42,526 bases of DNA, taken from assembly GCA_029260435.1 (NCBI GenBank), contig JAJDDG010000147.1, positions 1 to 42,526 on the forward strand, read 5' to 3'. Source of the DNA: Phycisphaerales bacterium. Lineage in GTDB: Bacteria; Planctomycetota; Phycisphaerae; Phycisphaerales; UBA1924. A program made the position numbers and the translations under genes. Below the pieces are notes generated by a model, which worked only from the letters and a program-made list of their open reading frames with translations, had not been told where the DNA came from and did no database searches. Shown in pieces: positions 42,275-42,526 of this stretch (the stretch's first letter is position 1; each line of letters opens with the position of its first letter).

Positions 42275-42499
42275 CAAGAGTCGGTTGCTCTTTGTCGGGA
42301 TCACCGCCCCGATGTCGCCGAGCGATGCGCCGAGTGGAGACGCGGGCAGCCGGATCAAGACATCGGTCGCCTGATCTTCATCGATGAAACATGGGCGAAG
42401 ACGAAGATGACGCGCCCGCGTGGGCGCTCGGGACGGGTTTGCAACACCGGATGTGATTCGTTGGGCGAACAGATCTTTGCGGGCTTGCTTCGAGGGTAG
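42269..42499 (+). pseudogene. IS630-family transposase fragment
   Basis: An open stretch without a start codon reads DHRPDVAERCAEWRRGQPD, DIGRLIFIDETWAKTKM and TRPRGRSGRV, the segment of IS630-family transposases that contains the second DDE aspartate and the following ETWAKTxM motif. The N-terminal HTH half and the C-terminal catalytic Glu region are missing: TGA lies just upstream (42266-42268) and the frame drifts out of homology before TAG at 42497. Base composition is like the host, unlike the neighbouring insert. Confidence 0.8.
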
Positions 42500-42526
42500 A
42501 TCGGGGGCGGGTCGGCGGGGCGCGAG

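Overview
The window is high-GC chromosomal DNA, most likely from a planctomycete of the Phycisphaerales group. The reasons are a fused SecD-SecF, Kdo transferase (a lipopolysaccharide-type envelope), proteins starting with a YDRDY tag, exported enzymes ending in two-repeat dockerin-like tails (VDVNDISFVLFRLG followed by a Cys), and an exported protein with a PAPG/arginine C-terminal sorting tail. Taxonomy is inferred from these traits only.

Layout. 1-5.8 kb: a divergent heat-shock pair (hsp20 cut by the left edge, and clpB), a gene-free stretch with a strongly folded RNA-like element, then an XRE/TPR regulator coupled to a small exported protein and closed by a clear terminator. 5.8-13.6 kb (minus strand): an exported subtilisin-like protease, a sirtuin, an exported endonuclease/phosphatase-fold enzyme, psuG and gdhA. 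13.7-17.8 kb (plus strand): tRNA-Val, then waaA-proB-thiL-tsaE-yacG, linked mostly by ATGA overlaps. 17.8-27.1 kb (minus strand): two runs, recG-HTH-hypothetical-polX-fur and xseA-xseB-prepilin peptidase-OmpA lipoprotein. 27.1-36.4 kb (plus strand): nudix hydrolase, site-2 protease, rhomboid, tgt, yajC, secDF and a LysM protein; this brings membrane proteolysis and Sec export together. 36.4-39.1 kb: REP-like hairpins and an iron uptake operon (feoA-feoB-small membrane protein) behind a promoter whose -35 is overlapped by a Fur-box-like sequence. 39.3-42.5 kb: an accessory region with a remnant of a molybdopterin oxidoreductase, a roughly 2.4 kb AT-richer insert bounded by a perfect 21-bp inverted repeat and carrying one large PLD-nuclease gene, and an IS630-type transposase fragment.

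The best candidates for undescribed biology are (1) the inverted-repeat-bounded single gene encoding a PLD-type nuclease fused to a long unrecognised region with a C-terminal cysteine cluster, which could be a stand-alone defence or restriction factor; (2) the adjacent S2P and rhomboid proteases, from unrelated families, which share both an N-terminal tag and a C-terminal helical module; (3) the XRE/TPR regulator with an exported partner gene; and (4) the structured RNA candidate downstream of clpB.
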